From Prevotella sp. (GTDB lineage Bacteria; Bacteroidota; Bacteroidia; Bacteroidales; Bacteroidaceae), in the NCBI GenBank assembly GCA_017475005.1, contig JAFVGI010000029.1:1-64000 (forward strand): a DNA stretch of 64,000 nucleotides, written 5' to 3'. Every line of letters starts with the position of its first letter. Within the stretch, counting starts at the first letter, position 1. A program made the position numbers and the translations under genes. A model generated the notes under the pieces. That model was not told the origin of the DNA and did not search any database. It saw only the letters and a list, made by a program, of their open reading frames with translations. Of this stretch, positions 51,119 to 60,570 are shown in pieces.

Positions 51119-51153
51119 AAAAAGCAGGAAACGCAAATTTATGCGGTTCCTGC
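51119..51153 (-). terminator. Rho-independent terminator of the S41 peptidase gene
   Basis: On the minus strand GCAGGAACCGCA pairs with TGCGTTTCCTGC (one mismatch) around TAAATT and is followed by TTTTTG. It lies about 60 bases past the stop at 51211. Confidence 0.85.
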
Positions 51154-51210
51154 CCTGAAATGTTGTTTATGTGCTGACAGACACAGATGCCTGTCAGTTT
51201 TGATAATTAT

Positions 51211-52293
51211 CTATCGCTTCAAGTCCTCTGCCACCCACAGCACCCACTCGTCGATGTTGTCGGTGAGATGCTTGGGATATGGGAGTGTGATGCGGATGTC
51301 GGGGGTGATGCCTGTGGGGTCAACGCCTGTACCCTTTTCCCAGCGCGTGGAATATGACATGGGATATTGAATGGTGAGACCACGGTCTGCGGGGATATAG
51401 TGAGGGCAGTTACCTGTATCTACGCAGCCCAAAGTGTTGTCTCGCCCGTAAATTTTTGTGCGCTTGCTTGCCAGACGGGCATCCAATACCAATTGCTCTC
51501 CAGAACTGGCCACGCTGTTGTCGACGATGATAGCCGCTTTCTTGGGGAAAGTGCTGATGGAATCGTAATGGAAGGTAGCCCCTTCTTCTACCAAAACGAC
51601 ATATTCGGGAGCGTGGGCAAAGTCCGTGGGAAGGCCGAGTTCCTTGAGTCTCTCCTCTGTCAATCTACATCTTCTGATGGAAGCCTCCGTAAAACGAATC
51701 ATACATCCATCTCTTGAACAATCAGGCGTATCGAACAGCAATTGCATAAAGGGCTGATAGGAATCATCCGATCCGCCACCATTGCCTCGGATGTCGATAA
51801 TCAGATTGGGACATCCGGAGTTCAGGTATTCGCGAGCACTCTGCTCCGCCCATTCTTGAGTACCGTCGCAAGAAGGAAAACGGATAAGCCATGTAACGTC
51901 ATCTACTTTGCAAGACATCGGTTGAAGATGATATTCATCCATTAGTTTCCAATACTCTATTCGTTTCCTCGCGTATTTAGAGTAATTGGCACTGACCTCT
52001 TTATTCCCAAAAACGAAGAAATGGAAATCGCCAAACCAGCCGACGTAGGCGCAAACAGCATCCTGCCAAGTTCTCCTCTGCTTCTTGATGTCTTTGACAA
52101 GCGACTTCTTGAACGCTTCATATTCCTTGCAGTTGGCATCGGTCACTTTGAACTTGAATGCTGCATAGTCTTTTTCTGCCACCTGTACAATAGTATAGAA
52201 GTCCTCCAAATTTCTTCTAATGCTGTCGGGCACAGCGGCACTTGACGCAATAGCGACGAGAACCAGCAACGCAATAATGATTGTTTTTTTCAT
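51211..52293 (-). CDS. S41-family (C-terminal processing) serine peptidase
   Basis: 360 residues. A signal peptide (IIIALLVLVAIASSAA) is followed by a helical N-terminal part and the S41 core. Visible features are PNLIIDIRGNGGGSDDSYQP, IIVDNSVASSGEQLVLDARL with the catalytic serine, a nearby lysine in ASKRTKIYGRDN, and TGVDPTGITPDIRI. A PDZ domain is not obvious, as in many Bacteroidales members. Probably periplasmic or surface-bound. It stands alone with its own terminator. Confidence 0.85.
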   Translation of the reverse strand: MKKTIIIALLVLVAIASSAAVPDSIRRNLEDFYTIVQVAEKDYAAFKFKVTDANCKEYEAFKKSLVKDIKKQRRTWQDAVCAYVGWFGDFHFFVFGNKEVSANYSKYARKRIEYWKLMDEYHLQPMSCKVDDVTWLIRFPSCDGTQEWAEQSAREYLNSGCPNLIIDIRGNGGGSDDSYQPFMQLLFDTPDCSRDGCMIRFTEASIRRCRLTEERLKELGLPTDFAHAPEYVVLVEEGATFHYDSISTFPKKAAIIVDNSVASSGEQLVLDARLASKRTKIYGRDNTLGCVDTGNCPHYIPADRGLTIQYPMSYSTRWEKGTGVDPTGITPDIRITLPYPKHLTDNIDEWVLWVAEDLKR

Positions 52294-52325
52294 GATTTAA
52301 TTGTTCGCCTTATTGCTCTGTGTCC

Positions 52326-53843
52326 TCAATTCACATCCATTACGTATTTCACGAGGAGCATCAGGACTGGTATCGTAACCAGGAAGATTCCTATGAGGTC
52401 GATGATGAAGCCGGACTTTATCATCTTCGTGATAGGAACGTAGCCGGATGCATATACTATGGCGTTAGGTGGTGTTGATACTGGCATCATGAATCCGAGG
52501 GACGATGACAGTGCGATGCCGACGGCAACAGGTACTGGACTGAAGCCTAACGACAGGGCGGCACCGATGGCGATTGGTGCCATGAGGTTGGTAGAGGCCG
52601 TATGTGAGGTGAGTTCGGACATTATCAAGGCTGCCACACAGAATACTCCTACGAAGATCCATTCCGACGGATTGCCTCCCAGGGCCTCCTTGAGTCCAAG
52701 ACCTATCCATGAAGACAGGCCAGTGGTGTACATCATAGAACCCATTGCCAAACCACCGCCAAAGAGGAGCAGGGTTCCCCATTCGATACCTTCCACGCCA
52801 TCCTTCCAACTCATTGTCATCTGGCCCGTCTTGAGGTTTACCGGCAGGAAGAACAGCAACAGTCCGCCAATCATTGCGGCTATTGCTTCAGGGAAGTGGC
52901 TGTCGTAGAATTTCATCACGTCGGAATCCACGTCATATACAATGCCCAGGATGCTTGGGGCAACCCACAGTACGAAAGCCGTAAAGAAAGCTATCAGGGT
53001 GTTTTTCTGGGCACGAGTCCATTTGCCAAGGGAATCGACGGAGTTCTGTATGAATTCCTTGGCGCCTTTGATGTGTTCCACATCTGCGGGGAACATGCGC
53101 CACAGTACGATATAGGCAAGAACGAAATAGAATATCATCGCAACGGTTCCCCATATCATCCATTGGAAGAAAGATATCTTCGGGGCCTGTGGTGCCAACT
53201 GGTCAAGGAATCCAATCATGATGATGTTCGGAGGCGTTCCGATAGGCGTCATCACACCGCCGATGCTGCAGGCATAAGCCGTCATAAGCATCAGGCCCGT
53301 GGCATATTTGTAGTTCCTGAGGTCGATAATCTTGCCATTGCCGGCCATCATCTCACGGATAGCCTCCAACAGACCTAAGGCAATAGGAAACATCATTGCT
53401 GCCGTAGCAGTATTGCTTATCCATCCGGAACAAAGGATGCAGGCAAGTCCGATAGCCAGGAATATGCGTCTTGGGGAGTCGCCGACCCATTTCATTGACA
53501 TGATGCCATAGGCAATACGTTTGTCAAGACCGTTTACCATCATGCCTTTTGCCAGCATGAATCCACCCAGGAAGAGGAATATCATAGGATTGGCAAACTG
53601 TTCGTAGGCATCTTTTATAGGCGCAATACCAAGTATGACACACAGCGTCGGGCCTAACAGCGATGTTATAGGAATGGCTACTGGTTCCGTAATCCACCAG
53701 ATAGCGATTAGCGACATCACTGCAAGCAGATGATGAGCCTGTTCCGACAACCCATCAATAGGCATCAGCCATAATATGATGGCACACAAAGGGCCCAATA
53801 CGGCACCCGTCATTTTTCGAATCTGTTCAGTGGAATAAGACAT
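52326..53843 (-). CDS. DASS-family (SLC13) sodium/dicarboxylate symporter
   Basis: 505 residues with about 11-12 membrane helices. Two family signatures are visible: TPIGTPPNIIMIGFLDQL in the first half and SLGFMMPVSTPPNAIVYASG in the second (SNT/TPPN-type carboxylate and sodium sites). Members take up succinate, malate or citrate with sodium. In a succinate-producing fermenter export or exchange is also possible; the direction is not encoded visibly. No regulator is adjacent. TTAACTC/TTAATTC heptamers lie just upstream (53846-53898). Confidence 0.88.
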   Translation of the reverse strand: MSYSTEQIRKMTGAVLGPLCAIILWLMPIDGLSEQAHHLLAVMSLIAIWWITEPVAIPITSLLGPTLCVILGIAPIKDAYEQFANPMIFLFLGGFMLAKGMMVNGLDKRIAYGIMSMKWVGDSPRRIFLAIGLACILCSGWISNTATAAMMFPIALGLLEAIREMMAGNGKIIDLRNYKYATGLMLMTAYACSIGGVMTPIGTPPNIIMIGFLDQLAPQAPKISFFQWMIWGTVAMIFYFVLAYIVLWRMFPADVEHIKGAKEFIQNSVDSLGKWTRAQKNTLIAFFTAFVLWVAPSILGIVYDVDSDVMKFYDSHFPEAIAAMIGGLLLFFLPVNLKTGQMTMSWKDGVEGIEWGTLLLFGGGLAMGSMMYTTGLSSWIGLGLKEALGGNPSEWIFVGVFCVAALIMSELTSHTASTNLMAPIAIGAALSLGFSPVPVAVGIALSSSLGFMMPVSTPPNAIVYASGYVPITKMIKSGFIIDLIGIFLVTIPVLMLLVKYVMDVN

Positions 53844-53845
53844 AG

Positions 53846-53898
53846 TATTTAATTCTTAATTCTTAACTCTTAACTCTTAATTCTTAACTCTTAACTCT
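53846..53898. repeat. TTAACTC/TTAATTC heptamer array
   Basis: Seven tandem units fill the gap between pepD and the DASS gene. Confidence 0.85.
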
Positions 53899-55343
53899 TA
53901 ACTCTTAACAACCTCTCTCACTACCCGCATGATATTGTCAGCAGTTGTGAGGGATACTTTTTCGTTGGGGCTGTGAGGATACATAATTCGCGGTCCGATA
54001 GAGGCAATGTGTATGCCCGGGAATTTCTCAACGAAGTAGCCTGCCTCCAATGCAAAGTGCATTGATACAGGTGTAGGGGAAAAGTTGAGCACATTGCTGA
54101 AGGTGTTCATCACCTGCTGCACCCACGGATGGTGCAGGTCTTCCTCCCAGGGGCTTACGTGCATGATAGTCTCTACCTCGGCGCCTGTGAGGGTGAAAAT
54201 CTTTGAGATATTGTCGGAGAGTTCGTCCATAGCCTGCGACGAGAAACTCCTGGTATGCGAAGAGATGAGACATTGAGCCTCTTGAACTTTTAAACCTTGA
54301 ACTTCAGTGTCAATGATACCGATATTATTGCTTGTCTGCACTCCGCCATCGGGACGCATAGTGAAAGGTCCTGCCGGTATGCCGTTGACGCTTGCAAGGA
54401 TGAGGTGTGTGCCTTCTTCGTTGATTACGGAGGCATGCCAGACAGCAGGCTCTACCGTAACTTTGACATCAGGGTCGGTAGAGGAATACTGCGCCGTTAT
54501 GGCATCGTTACATTGGCTGACGAGCACGTTGAAGGCTTCGGCATTCTCCTTGGGGATGCAAATCTTTGCCTCTGCCTCGCAAGGTATTGCAGAATAAGCC
54601 TGCCCACCTTTTATATTTATAATATATAGCTTTATGTTTGTCTGGCGTATGGCGACAAGCAGCAGATTGCAGAGAATCTTTATTGCATTAGCCCTTCCGC
54701 TGCCGATATCCACGCCGCTGTGTCCGCCTCTGCCTCCTTTGACGCTGACGGAGAGGGTGATATAATCCTTGGGCATCGCGGTGCGGCGGTATGGCAAGTG
54801 TGCCACCTGTATGTGGGCTCCTGCCGAAGCAACGGTAATCTCGCTGTAGGCTTCAGAGTCGATGTTCAGCACACGCCTGCCTTTGAAGAAATCAGGTGCC
54901 AGTCCTGATGCTCCCGACATATCCGTCTCTTCGCAAGTGGTAGTGAGCACCTCAAGGGCGGGGTGGGGCAGTTCATCATCGGCAAGTATGGCGAGGGCCA
55001 TTGACAGTCCGATGCCGTTGTCGGCACCTAATGAGGTGTGGTCGGCACGCATCCAGCGTTCGCCGTTCTCTTCATATTCTATTGCCTCAACCGGTCCAGG
55101 CACAGGAAATCCCTCTTCTGCCACACACACCATATCCATGTGGTTGAGAATGACGATAGGCTCCTTGTCCTCGTAGCCAGGAGTTGCGGGTTTCTCAATC
55201 AGAACGCAGTTGTGTTCGTCGCGTTTGTAAGTGAGATTATGCTCCTCAGCAAAATTACAGAGAAAGTCAGCCACCTTGTCTTCGTGGTGCGAAGGACGCG
55301 GAATGGCGCAGAGTTGGCGGAAGATGTCAAGATATGACTGCAT
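53898..55343 (-). CDS. pepD: Aminoacyl-histidine dipeptidase (PepD) with small repeat insertion
   Basis: M20-family zinc dipeptidase. 481 residues from ATG 55343 (QSYLDIFRQLCAIPRPSHHE); a longer frame overlaps the DUF3784 gene. Metal and catalytic segments are VILNHMDMVCV, SLGADNGIGLSMAL, TTCEETDMSGA and NIDSEAYSE. Residues about 345-356 (VQGLKVQEAQ) are read from TTGAACT/TTTAAAC heptamers (54276-54309), located between NIGIIDTE and CLISSHTRS of the family, in frame. It hydrolyses X-His dipeptides such as carnosine. Confidence 0.92.
   Translation of the reverse strand: MQSYLDIFRQLCAIPRPSHHEDKVADFLCNFAEEHNLTYKRDEHNCVLIEKPATPGYEDKEPIVILNHMDMVCVAEEGFPVPGPVEAIEYEENGERWMRADHTSLGADNGIGLSMALAILADDELPHPALEVLTTTCEETDMSGASGLAPDFFKGRRVLNIDSEAYSEITVASAGAHIQVAHLPYRRTAMPKDYITLSVSVKGGRGGHSGVDIGSGRANAIKILCNLLLVAIRQTNIKLYIINIKGGQAYSAIPCEAEAKICIPKENAEAFNVLVSQCNDAITAQYSSTDPDVKVTVEPAVWHASVINEEGTHLILASVNGIPAGPFTMRPDGGVQTSNNIGIIDTEVQGLKVQEAQCLISSHTRSFSSQAMDELSDNISKIFTLTGAEVETIMHVSPWEEDLHHPWVQQVMNTFSNVLNFSPTPVSMHFALEAGYFVEKFPGIHIASIGPRIMYPHSPNEKVSLTTADNIMRVVREVVKS
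54276..54309. repeat. Heptamer repeat inside pepD
   Basis: CTTGAAC, TTTTAAAC and CTTGAAC units in frame, coding for VQGLKVQE on the minus strand. Confidence 0.7.
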
Positions 55344-55344
55344 T

Positions 55345-55644
55345 CTATTTCTTTTTTGCCCAGGTATTGGCGAGTATAATGACGAAGACAATCACAATGA
55401 TAAATACCGCTGCGATACCAAGTTGCGCTTTAAGATTATTTCCTATGATAGGCATAGTGGCACAGAAAGTGGCGGTTATGACTGATATACCAGACATCAA
55501 TATACGCAGACGTCGGATATTTATTTGCTTACGTTCCTCTTCACTGGCTGTGTTATATCCGGCAATGAGTTTGTCGCCCTTGCCAAGAATAAACACAATG
55601 GCAAGAACAATGAATAATAGAGTGAATAAAACTGCTGGAATCAT
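55345..55644 (-). CDS. DUF3784 small membrane protein
   Basis: 99 residues from ATG 55644. Three membrane segments: IPAVLFTLLFIVLAIVFIL at the start, SGISVITATFCATMPII in the middle and IAAVFIIVIVFVIILAN near the end. KLIAGYNTASEEERKQIN after the first helix is the DUF3784 hallmark. The start overlaps the nucleoside phosphorylase stop (ATGA) and pepD begins right after its own stop, so the three are one operon. Function unknown. Confidence 0.82.
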   Translation of the reverse strand: MIPAVLFTLLFIVLAIVFILGKGDKLIAGYNTASEEERKQINIRRLRILMSGISVITATFCATMPIIGNNLKAQLGIAAVFIIVIVFVIILANTWAKKK

Positions 55645-56528
55645 ATTCTGTCTAGTACTAATTGTATAAGGTCGGTAATTGACGACTTGTATTCTGTATT
55701 CATCTCCATAGTGTATCGGTTGGCTACAACCATGCAACAGGTCATAGCCTTGTGACCGAGCAGGGCAGACAAACCTGCTACAGCAGACGACTCCATCTCG
55801 AAGTTGCATATTTCTAATGGTGCAGCATCAGGATGGTGAGGATCGATGTAAGAGAATGTTTCAACTTTTAGGTTCTGCTCGTAGTCTTTGGGGATGAGTC
55901 GCACAAAGCGTCCTTGCGGACCGTAGAATCCTCCGCAAGAAATAGTGATGCCCCTAACCATGTCGCCTGCTGCCACACGGTTTATCAGTTCTTCGTCAGC
56001 AATAGCTACATACGGTGCACCCTTCTTTGGGCTCCACTTCATGTGCTTGCAGAATGCCTCCTCAAGTGCCAGGTCGCACACCTCATCACGACCTTCGTAG
56101 TAGTTGAGCAATCCGTCGAAACCTATGCTCTTAACACTTGCGATGAAAGAGCCGAGAGGGGTGAAGGTTTGCAGTCCGCCGCAGGTGCCTATGCGTACCA
56201 GGGTGAGCGTCGTGTGATCGTTCTTCAGTTCACGCTTGTCGAGGTCTATGTTTACGAGGGCGTCAAGCTCGGTCATTACGATGTCGATGTTGTCGCAGCC
56301 TATGCCGGTTGAGACACACGAGATTCGCTTACCCTTGTATGTTCCAGTGATGGTATGGAACTCCCTGCTCTGTACCTCGCACTCTATACTATCGAAGAAC
56401 GAAGCCACAGTCTTCACCCTGCCTGGGTCGCCAACGAGGATTATCTTATCGGCAATCTGTTCAGGACGCAAATGCAGATGGAATACACTTCCATCTGCAT
56501 TTATTGGTAATTCTGAAGGAGGAATCAT
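55641..56528 (-). CDS. Nucleoside phosphorylase (uridine phosphorylase-like)
   Basis: 295 residues from ATG 56528 (IPPSELPINADGSVFHLHL). The longer frame to 56633 lies inside the previous gene and is rejected. PNP/UDP-1 family motifs: ILVGDPGRVKTVASFFDS (phosphate loop), VSTGIGCDNIDIVMTEL, LVRIGTCGGLQ, and ICNFEMESSAVAGLSALLGH for nucleoside ribose recognition. It splits a nucleoside with phosphate in salvage; uridine is likely from similarity but not certain. One base separates it from the preceding gene. Confidence 0.88.
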   Translation of the reverse strand: MIPPSELPINADGSVFHLHLRPEQIADKIILVGDPGRVKTVASFFDSIECEVQSREFHTITGTYKGKRISCVSTGIGCDNIDIVMTELDALVNIDLDKRELKNDHTTLTLVRIGTCGGLQTFTPLGSFIASVKSIGFDGLLNYYEGRDEVCDLALEEAFCKHMKWSPKKGAPYVAIADEELINRVAAGDMVRGITISCGGFYGPQGRFVRLIPKDYEQNLKVETFSYIDPHHPDAAPLEICNFEMESSAVAGLSALLGHKAMTCCMVVANRYTMEMNTEYKSSITDLIQLVLDRI

Positions 56529-56529
56529 A

Positions 56530-58875
56530 TTATTTGCCTTGCAGCATTTCGTCCATGTTCTTTGCAGCATTGCGTCCGTCACCCATAGCGAGGATAACGG
56601 TAGCACCACCACGTACGATATCACCGCCGGCATAGATGTTTGCGCGGCTTGACTGCATGCCTTCGTTTACGGCGATGGTATTCTTGCGACCCAGTTCCAA
56701 GCCTTGAATAGACTTTGGTACGAGTGGGTTTGGAGATACACCGATAGCCACAACAACCTGATCTACGTCGATGGTAATCTTCTCGCCGGTGGGTTCTGGT
56801 GAGCGACGACCTGATGCGTCAGGCTCGCCAAGTTTCATTACCTCGAGTACAGCCTGATTCACGGCACCCTTCTCGTCGCCGAGATATTCTACTGGGTTAT
56901 GCAAGGTGAGGAATGTGATACCCTCTTCCTTAGCATGCTTTACCTCCTCAAGACGTGCTGGCATTTCCTGCTCAGAACGACGATATACCAATGTCACGTT
57001 CGCACCAAGACGCTTTGCTGTACGGCAAGAGTCCATAGCAGTATTACCACCACCAACAACGAGTACATTCTTACCAAGGTTGATAGGAGTGTCAGTCTTT
57101 GGATTTGCGGCATCCATTAGGTTCACACGGGTGAGGTACTCGTTAGATGACATAATATTGATGAGGTTCTCACCAGGTATGTTCATAAAGTTTGGCAGAC
57201 CAGCACCGGAAGCAACGAAGATACCCTTGAATCCCTGTGCCTCCAGTTCGTCGGTAGTGATTGACTTGCCCACGATGACGTCGGTCTGGAAGTGTACGCC
57301 CATCTTGCGGAGGTTCTCTATCTCCACGTCAACGATGGCGTTAGGCAGACGGAACTCAGGGATGCCGTATTTCAGCACACCGCCGATTTCGTGTAGAGCC
57401 TCGAAGACATATACGTCGTAACCCTTCTTCACCATATCGCCGGCAAAAGACAGTCCTGCAGGACCAGAGCCAACGACAGCCACCTTTATACCATTAGACG
57501 GTGCTACGTCAGGCAGGGAGATATTTCCACTCTGTCTCTCGTAGTCGGCAGCGAAGCGCTCCAGATATCCGATAGCCACAGCAGGCTCGTTCATCTTCAG
57601 GTGGATACACTTGCTTTCGCACTGCTTCTCCTGTGGACAAACGCGTCCGCAGACAGCAGGCAGCGCAGAGGTGTCCTTAAGTACCTTGGCAGCAGCGAGG
57701 AACTGACCGCGCTCGATGTTTTTGATGAATGAAGGTATATTGATGTTTACAGGACAGCCTTCTACACAAGAAGGATTAGCGCAGTCGAGACAACGCTTAG
57801 CCTCTGTCATGGCCATCTCTTTGGTCAGGCCCTTGTTAACTTCCTCAAGGCGTGTTGTAGCACGATAAACAGGATCAAGCTCTGGCATCACAACGCGAGG
57901 AATTGCTGTGCGCTCTTTTGGTTTCATGCTCTTGCGCAACTCTTCGCGCCAAGGAGCCTTGCGATCTGTCAGCACCTCGATAGAGTCATCTACAGGTGCA
58001 TTATCCATCTTCACATCTGTATGCTCGTTGATGCCAGTCTCTACGTCCTCATAGACGTGGTCGGCATAATGTTCCATCTCTTCCTGCTCTTCGCGCTTGA
58101 AGGTTCCCATGCGCTTGAACATCTCGTCCCAGTCAACGAGTGCACCATCGAACTCTGGGCCGTCGATGCAGACAAACTTTGTCTTGCCACCAATTGTCAG
58201 ACGACAGGCACCGCACATACCAGTACCATCCACCATGATGGTGTTCAGCGATACGTCGGTAGAGATGCCATATTTCTGTGTCATCAGGCAAGAGAACTTC
58301 ATCATTATCGGAGGACCGATAGCGAAGGCCTTGTCAATGTGCTCCTGCTGGCAGAATTTCTCGATGCCGACAGTTACGACACCCTTCTCGCCCTTAGAGC
58401 CGTCATCAGTCATGATTATTACCTCGTCGGAAGAGGCGCGTATCTCGTCCTCCATGATTACGAGGTCAGCAGTACGTCCAGCAATGACAGAGAGTACCCT
58501 GTTGCCGGCAGCCTTCAGACCGCGAATGATAGGAAGCATAGGAGCAGCACCCAAACCACCGCAGGCACATACTACGGTACCGAACTTCTCGATATGTGTA
58601 GGATTGCCAAGAGGGCCTACGATATCTGCTACTGAATCACCTACATTCAGATTGCAGAGCTTTGTTGATGACATACCAACCTCTTGTATCACCAGCATGA
58701 TGCATCCTCTTTCGATGTCAGCATCAGCAATAGTAAGAGGCATACGTTCAGAGTGCTTGTCAACACGCACGATAACAAAGTTTCCCGGCTTGCGACTCTT
58801 CGCAATCAGGGGAGCTTCAATCTCCATACAGAATACCTTCTCGGAGAATTGCTTTTTAGATAAAATCTTAAACAT
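56530..58875 (-). CDS. NfnAB-like fusion: ferredoxin-NADP reductase subunit plus GltD-like subunit
   Basis: 781 residues joining two proteins usually encoded separately. Residues 1-280 are a ferredoxin-NADP reductase-like part (RMPLTIADAD for flavin, CACGGLGAAPMLPIIRG for nucleotide) with a [2Fe-2S] site in GTGMCGACRLTIGG and FVCIDGPEFDG. From about 310 is a GltD-like part with two [4Fe-4S] groups (CLDCANPSCVEGCP and CGRVCPQEKQCESKC), VAVVGSGPAGLSFAGDM and VLVVGGGNTAMDS. The pair resembles NfnA/NfnB (SudB/SudA), which link NADH, ferredoxin and NADPH by electron bifurcation. NADPH-dependent glutamate synthase small subunit is the alternative name. No GltB is next to it. Confidence 0.88.
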   Translation of the reverse strand: MFKILSKKQFSEKVFCMEIEAPLIAKSRKPGNFVIVRVDKHSERMPLTIADADIERGCIMLVIQEVGMSSTKLCNLNVGDSVADIVGPLGNPTHIEKFGTVVCACGGLGAAPMLPIIRGLKAAGNRVLSVIAGRTADLVIMEDEIRASSDEVIIMTDDGSKGEKGVVTVGIEKFCQQEHIDKAFAIGPPIMMKFSCLMTQKYGISTDVSLNTIMVDGTGMCGACRLTIGGKTKFVCIDGPEFDGALVDWDEMFKRMGTFKREEQEEMEHYADHVYEDVETGINEHTDVKMDNAPVDDSIEVLTDRKAPWREELRKSMKPKERTAIPRVVMPELDPVYRATTRLEEVNKGLTKEMAMTEAKRCLDCANPSCVEGCPVNINIPSFIKNIERGQFLAAAKVLKDTSALPAVCGRVCPQEKQCESKCIHLKMNEPAVAIGYLERFAADYERQSGNISLPDVAPSNGIKVAVVGSGPAGLSFAGDMVKKGYDVYVFEALHEIGGVLKYGIPEFRLPNAIVDVEIENLRKMGVHFQTDVIVGKSITTDELEAQGFKGIFVASGAGLPNFMNIPGENLINIMSSNEYLTRVNLMDAANPKTDTPINLGKNVLVVGGGNTAMDSCRTAKRLGANVTLVYRRSEQEMPARLEEVKHAKEEGITFLTLHNPVEYLGDEKGAVNQAVLEVMKLGEPDASGRRSPEPTGEKITIDVDQVVVAIGVSPNPLVPKSIQGLELGRKNTIAVNEGMQSSRANIYAGGDIVRGGATVILAMGDGRNAAKNMDEMLQGK

Positions 58876-58935
58876 TTTATTTTATTGAGAATTGAATAAT
58901 CTGAATAATCGGAATCAATAACCGCCAATCATTTT

Positions 58936-60255
58936 TTATTTAATCAAATCGCAGCCCATGTAAGGGATAAGAGCGTTTGGCACTTTGATGCCGTCCTCTG
59001 TCTGGTTGTTTTCGAGGATAGCAGCGACGATGCGAGGAAGAGCAAGGGCAGAACCGTTCAAGGTGTGGCAGAGTTCTGTCTTCTTTGTCTCGCTGTTGCG
59101 ATAGCGACACTTCAGGCGGTTTGCTTGGTAAGTATCAAAGTTGGAAACAGATGATACTTCGAGCCAACGTCCCTGTGCCTCAGAATAAACCTCGAAGTCG
59201 TAGCAGATAGATGAAGTAAAACTCTGGTCGCCACCGCAGAGCAGTAAAACGCGGTATGGCAGCTCCAACTTCTTCAATAGACCCTCTACGTGCTCCAACA
59301 TCTCCTTGTGTGACTCCTTTGAGTGTTCTGGTTTGTCGATGCGTACTATCTCTATCTTTGAGAACTCATGCAGACGGTTCAGACCGCGAACATCCTTACC
59401 ATAGCTGCCAGCCTCTCTGCGGAAACACTGTGTATAAGCGCAGTTCTTTATTGGCAGGTCTTTCTCGTCGAGAATCACGTCGCGGTAAATGTTTGTTACA
59501 GGCACTTCGGCAGTAGGAATGAGGTAAAGGTCATCTACCTCACAATGATACATCTGTCCTTCTTTGTCGGGCAACTGTCCTGTGCCGTAGCCCGAAGCCT
59601 GGTTAACAACTGTTGGAGGCATTATCTCTGTATATCCGGCAGCACGAGCCTGGTCGAGGAAGAAGTTTATGAGAGCTCTCTGCAGACGTGCTCCCATACC
59701 AATATATACAGGGAAGCCAGCGCCTGTAATCTTTACGCCCAAGTCAAAGTCAATGAGGTTATATTTCTTTGCCAGTTCCCAGTGAGGTAGTGGATTATCA
59801 ATGCCGAGTGAAGGATTTACGTCCCAGTTACCGACAGTATCCTCAGCAGTACACTCCTTCAGATTGCTCTTTACTACACGGTTATCCTCAGCAGCGCGTC
59901 CCTCTGGCACCTCGTCGTATGGAATATTAGGAATCTGGCAGAGTAGGGAAGTGAGCAACTGTTCAGCTTGTGCTTTCTTATCTTCCAGATTCTTACTCTT
60001 CTCTTTCAAAGCAGCAACGTCAGCCTTAGCCTTTTCTGCAGCCTCTTTGTCGCCCTGCTTCATGAGCATACCGATGCGGCTGGCTTCTTTCTTCTGTTCT
60101 GAGAGACAGTTATCCAGTTCCTGTTGTGATTCACGACGTTTCTTGTCAACAGCAATAACCTCCTCTATAGCCTGCTCAGCATTAGGAAAATGTTTCTTAT
60201 TCAGTCCCACAATAACGCGAGCCTTCTCTTCTGTAATGAGTTTTAGTGTAAGCAT
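58936..60255 (-). CDS. serS: Seryl-tRNA synthetase
   Basis: Charges tRNA-Ser and tRNA-Sec. 439 residues. The N-terminal coiled-coil arm (about 25-105, rich in Lys/Glu/Ala: KEKSKNLEDKKAQAEQLL) contacts tRNA. Class II motifs follow: motif 2 CFRREAGSYGKDVRGLNRLH and motif 3 LNGSALALPRIVAAILEN. The TAEVPVTN serine-binding segment is intact. It starts at ATG 60255 behind a clear promoter (60319-60349). It is a single gene. Confidence 0.96.
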   Translation of the reverse strand: MLTLKLITEEKARVIVGLNKKHFPNAEQAIEEVIAVDKKRRESQQELDNCLSEQKKEASRIGMLMKQGDKEAAEKAKADVAALKEKSKNLEDKKAQAEQLLTSLLCQIPNIPYDEVPEGRAAEDNRVVKSNLKECTAEDTVGNWDVNPSLGIDNPLPHWELAKKYNLIDFDLGVKITGAGFPVYIGMGARLQRALINFFLDQARAAGYTEIMPPTVVNQASGYGTGQLPDKEGQMYHCEVDDLYLIPTAEVPVTNIYRDVILDEKDLPIKNCAYTQCFRREAGSYGKDVRGLNRLHEFSKIEIVRIDKPEHSKESHKEMLEHVEGLLKKLELPYRVLLLCGGDQSFTSSICYDFEVYSEAQGRWLEVSSVSNFDTYQANRLKCRYRNSETKKTELCHTLNGSALALPRIVAAILENNQTEDGIKVPNALIPYMGCDLIK

Positions 60256-60318
60256 TTTACTTTATAATGTTTTTGATATCTTAATTTCTTAAATTTTTAA
60301 TCTTTGATTAATTCCGCG

Positions 60319-60349
60319 CAAAGTTACGATTTTTTTTTCATACTACAAA
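60319..60349 (-). promoter_or_regulatory. Promoter of serS
   Basis: On the minus strand TTTG (60346-60349), 19 bases, TAACTTTG (60319-60326). The rest of the 315-base divergent gap to moxR holds A/T-rich sequence, a TACCTTTG box for moxR and a short repeat. Confidence 0.75.
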
Positions 60350-60484
60350 ACAATACTAGAAATGGTTGGCATTTTTTTAGCATGTTGTTAACATATGACG
60401 GGGGATTTTAACATTGTTAAATTAAAAATATATGAAAAAAGCGCAAGAAATTGTAATCTGAGCAGAGATGAAAACAAAGTTTTA

Positions 60485-60552
60485 TACCTTTGCGTCTTGA
60501 AAAAAACGTCGCTTCGCTTGTACGAACACGAAAACGAACACGAAAACTTGAA
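60485..60552 (+). promoter_or_regulatory. -7 box and repeat leader for the Bat operon
   Basis: TACCTTTG (60485-60492) lies 79 bases before moxR. It is followed by two GAACACGAAAAC units (60518-60552). No clear TTTG is found at the -33 distance. Confidence 0.5.
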
Positions 60553-60570
60553 ATAAGATATATAATATAT

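Noticed and set aside
51107..51370. 87-codon plus-strand frame
   Set aside because: It overlaps the terminator and the 3' end of the S41 peptidase gene on the other strand and resembles nothing.
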